Shown in pieces: positions 63,644-64,000 of a DNA stretch of 64,000 nucleotides. A program made the position numbers and the translations under genes. Position 1 is the stretch's first letter. Each line of letters opens with the position of its first letter. The stretch is from Methylobacterium mesophilicum SR1.6/6 (GTDB lineage Bacteria > Pseudomonadota > Alphaproteobacteria > Rhizobiales > Beijerinckiaceae), in NCBI RefSeq assembly GCF_000364445.2, contig NZ_CP043538.1, positions 5,537,447-5,601,446 on the forward strand, in the 5' to 3' direction. Below the pieces are notes generated by a model that searched no databases, had not been told where the DNA came from, and saw only the letters and a program-made list of their open reading frames with translations.

Positions 63644-64000
63644 TTACGCCTCGCCCTCGTCGAGGTCGTCCGCCGTCGGGGCGGCGTTCTCCAGGATCTT
63701 CTCGGCGACCAGACCGGAATTCTGCCGGATCGAGCCCTCGATCTCCGCGGCGATCTTCGGGTTGTCGCGCAGGAAGCCTTTCGAGTTCTCGCGGCCCTGG
63801 CCGAGGCGCTGGCTGTTATACGAGAACCAGGCGCCGGACTTCTCGACGATCCCGGCCTTCACGCCGAGGTCGATCAGCTCGCCGACCTTCGACACGCCCT
63901 CGCCGAACATGATGTCGAATTCGACCTGCTTGAAGGGCGGCGCGACCTTGTTCTTCACCACCTTGACGCGGACCTGATTGCCGATCGCCTCGTCCCGGTC
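63644..64000 (-). CDS. recA: recombinase RecA, C-terminal part (partial)
   Basis: The frame is open to the right edge. Visible: [34 protein letters not shown] and [10 protein letters not shown], the late core of RecA with its acidic C-terminus DDLDEGEA. RecA catalyses strand exchange and LexA cleavage. The start and ATP-binding domain lie outside the window. Its proximity to cckA is seen in other Rhizobiales. Confidence 0.96.
   Translation of the reverse strand, partial: DRDEAIGNQVRVKVVKNKVAPPFKQVEFDIMFGEGVSKVGELIDLGVKAGIVEKSGAWFSYNSQRLGQGRENSKGFLRDNPKIAAEIEGSIRQNSGLVAEKILENAAPTADDLDEGEA

Overview
The window is high-GC (roughly 70 percent by eye) chromosomal DNA of an alphaproteobacterium. 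CckA, full CtrA sites (TTAA-N7-TTAA), an EipB/DUF1849 envelope protein, CheZ beside a single-domain CheY, and the flgB-flgC-fliE-fliQ-fliR-flhB order all point to the Rhizobiales/Hyphomicrobiales. Methylobacterium or a close relative is my best guess, but no one-carbon gene in the window confirms the genus. There is no rRNA, tRNA, CRISPR array, prophage or transposase gene. Long open frames on the opposite strand are a by-product of the GC content and are left out.

Layout. 1-5.0 kb: end of a cell-surface locus with an exosortase-family membrane protease and a small membrane-anchored partner, a periplasmic catalase-like peroxidase, and a convergent APS kinase plus sulfotransferase pair. 5.4-13 kb: amino-acid metabolism (metX-metW, hisC-tyrA, trpB), a periplasmic MsrA and small membrane proteins. 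13-24.4 kb: an HhH protein, ABC exporter, EipB, gamma-glutamyltransferase, OprB-type porin, CPA1 antiporter, gshB and small envelope proteins. 24.4-34 kb: a class III cyclase with TPRs, a DUF1254/DUF1214 pair behind a class A PBP, a YcgN protein, and an ECF sigma/NrsF pair with a DUF1223 thioredoxin-like protein. 34-41.7 kb: cheZ and cheY, ribF, the lipid A genes lpxK-waaA-DUF374 acyltransferase (waaA carries a one-base frameshift), a VIT-type transporter behind a perfect inverted repeat, and a phosphoesterase.

42-53.4 kb is an amide/peptide catabolic island: two amidases, an M20 peptidase, an M81 (MlrC-like) peptidase, a penicillin-acylase-family Ntn hydrolase, a ThDP enzyme and an orphan dipeptide-type binding protein. 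The acylase gene is split by a palindromic repeat of about 250 bp; removing 251 bases restores one frame. 53.5-60.4 kb: small secreted proteins, then the flagellar export genes with fliO divergent from flgB. 60.5-64 kb: cckA and the 3' end of recA.

How the parts fit. The flagellar block has three exact CtrA boxes (before flgB, before fliO, before a 73-residue unknown gene) and a near-match before cheY, while CckA, the top kinase of the CtrA phosphorelay, is encoded a few kb away. The fliO frame is broken at a run of nine Cs in its Pro-rich region; one more C would restore the usual C-terminus. Two families of dispersed palindromic repeats occur twice each between genes, and a third repeat type has entered the acylase gene. 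The most unusual items are the acylase insertion, the fliO homopolymer, the operator-like palindrome before the VIT gene, the exosortase/sulfation neighbourhood, and an orphan minus-strand terminator near 23.07 kb.
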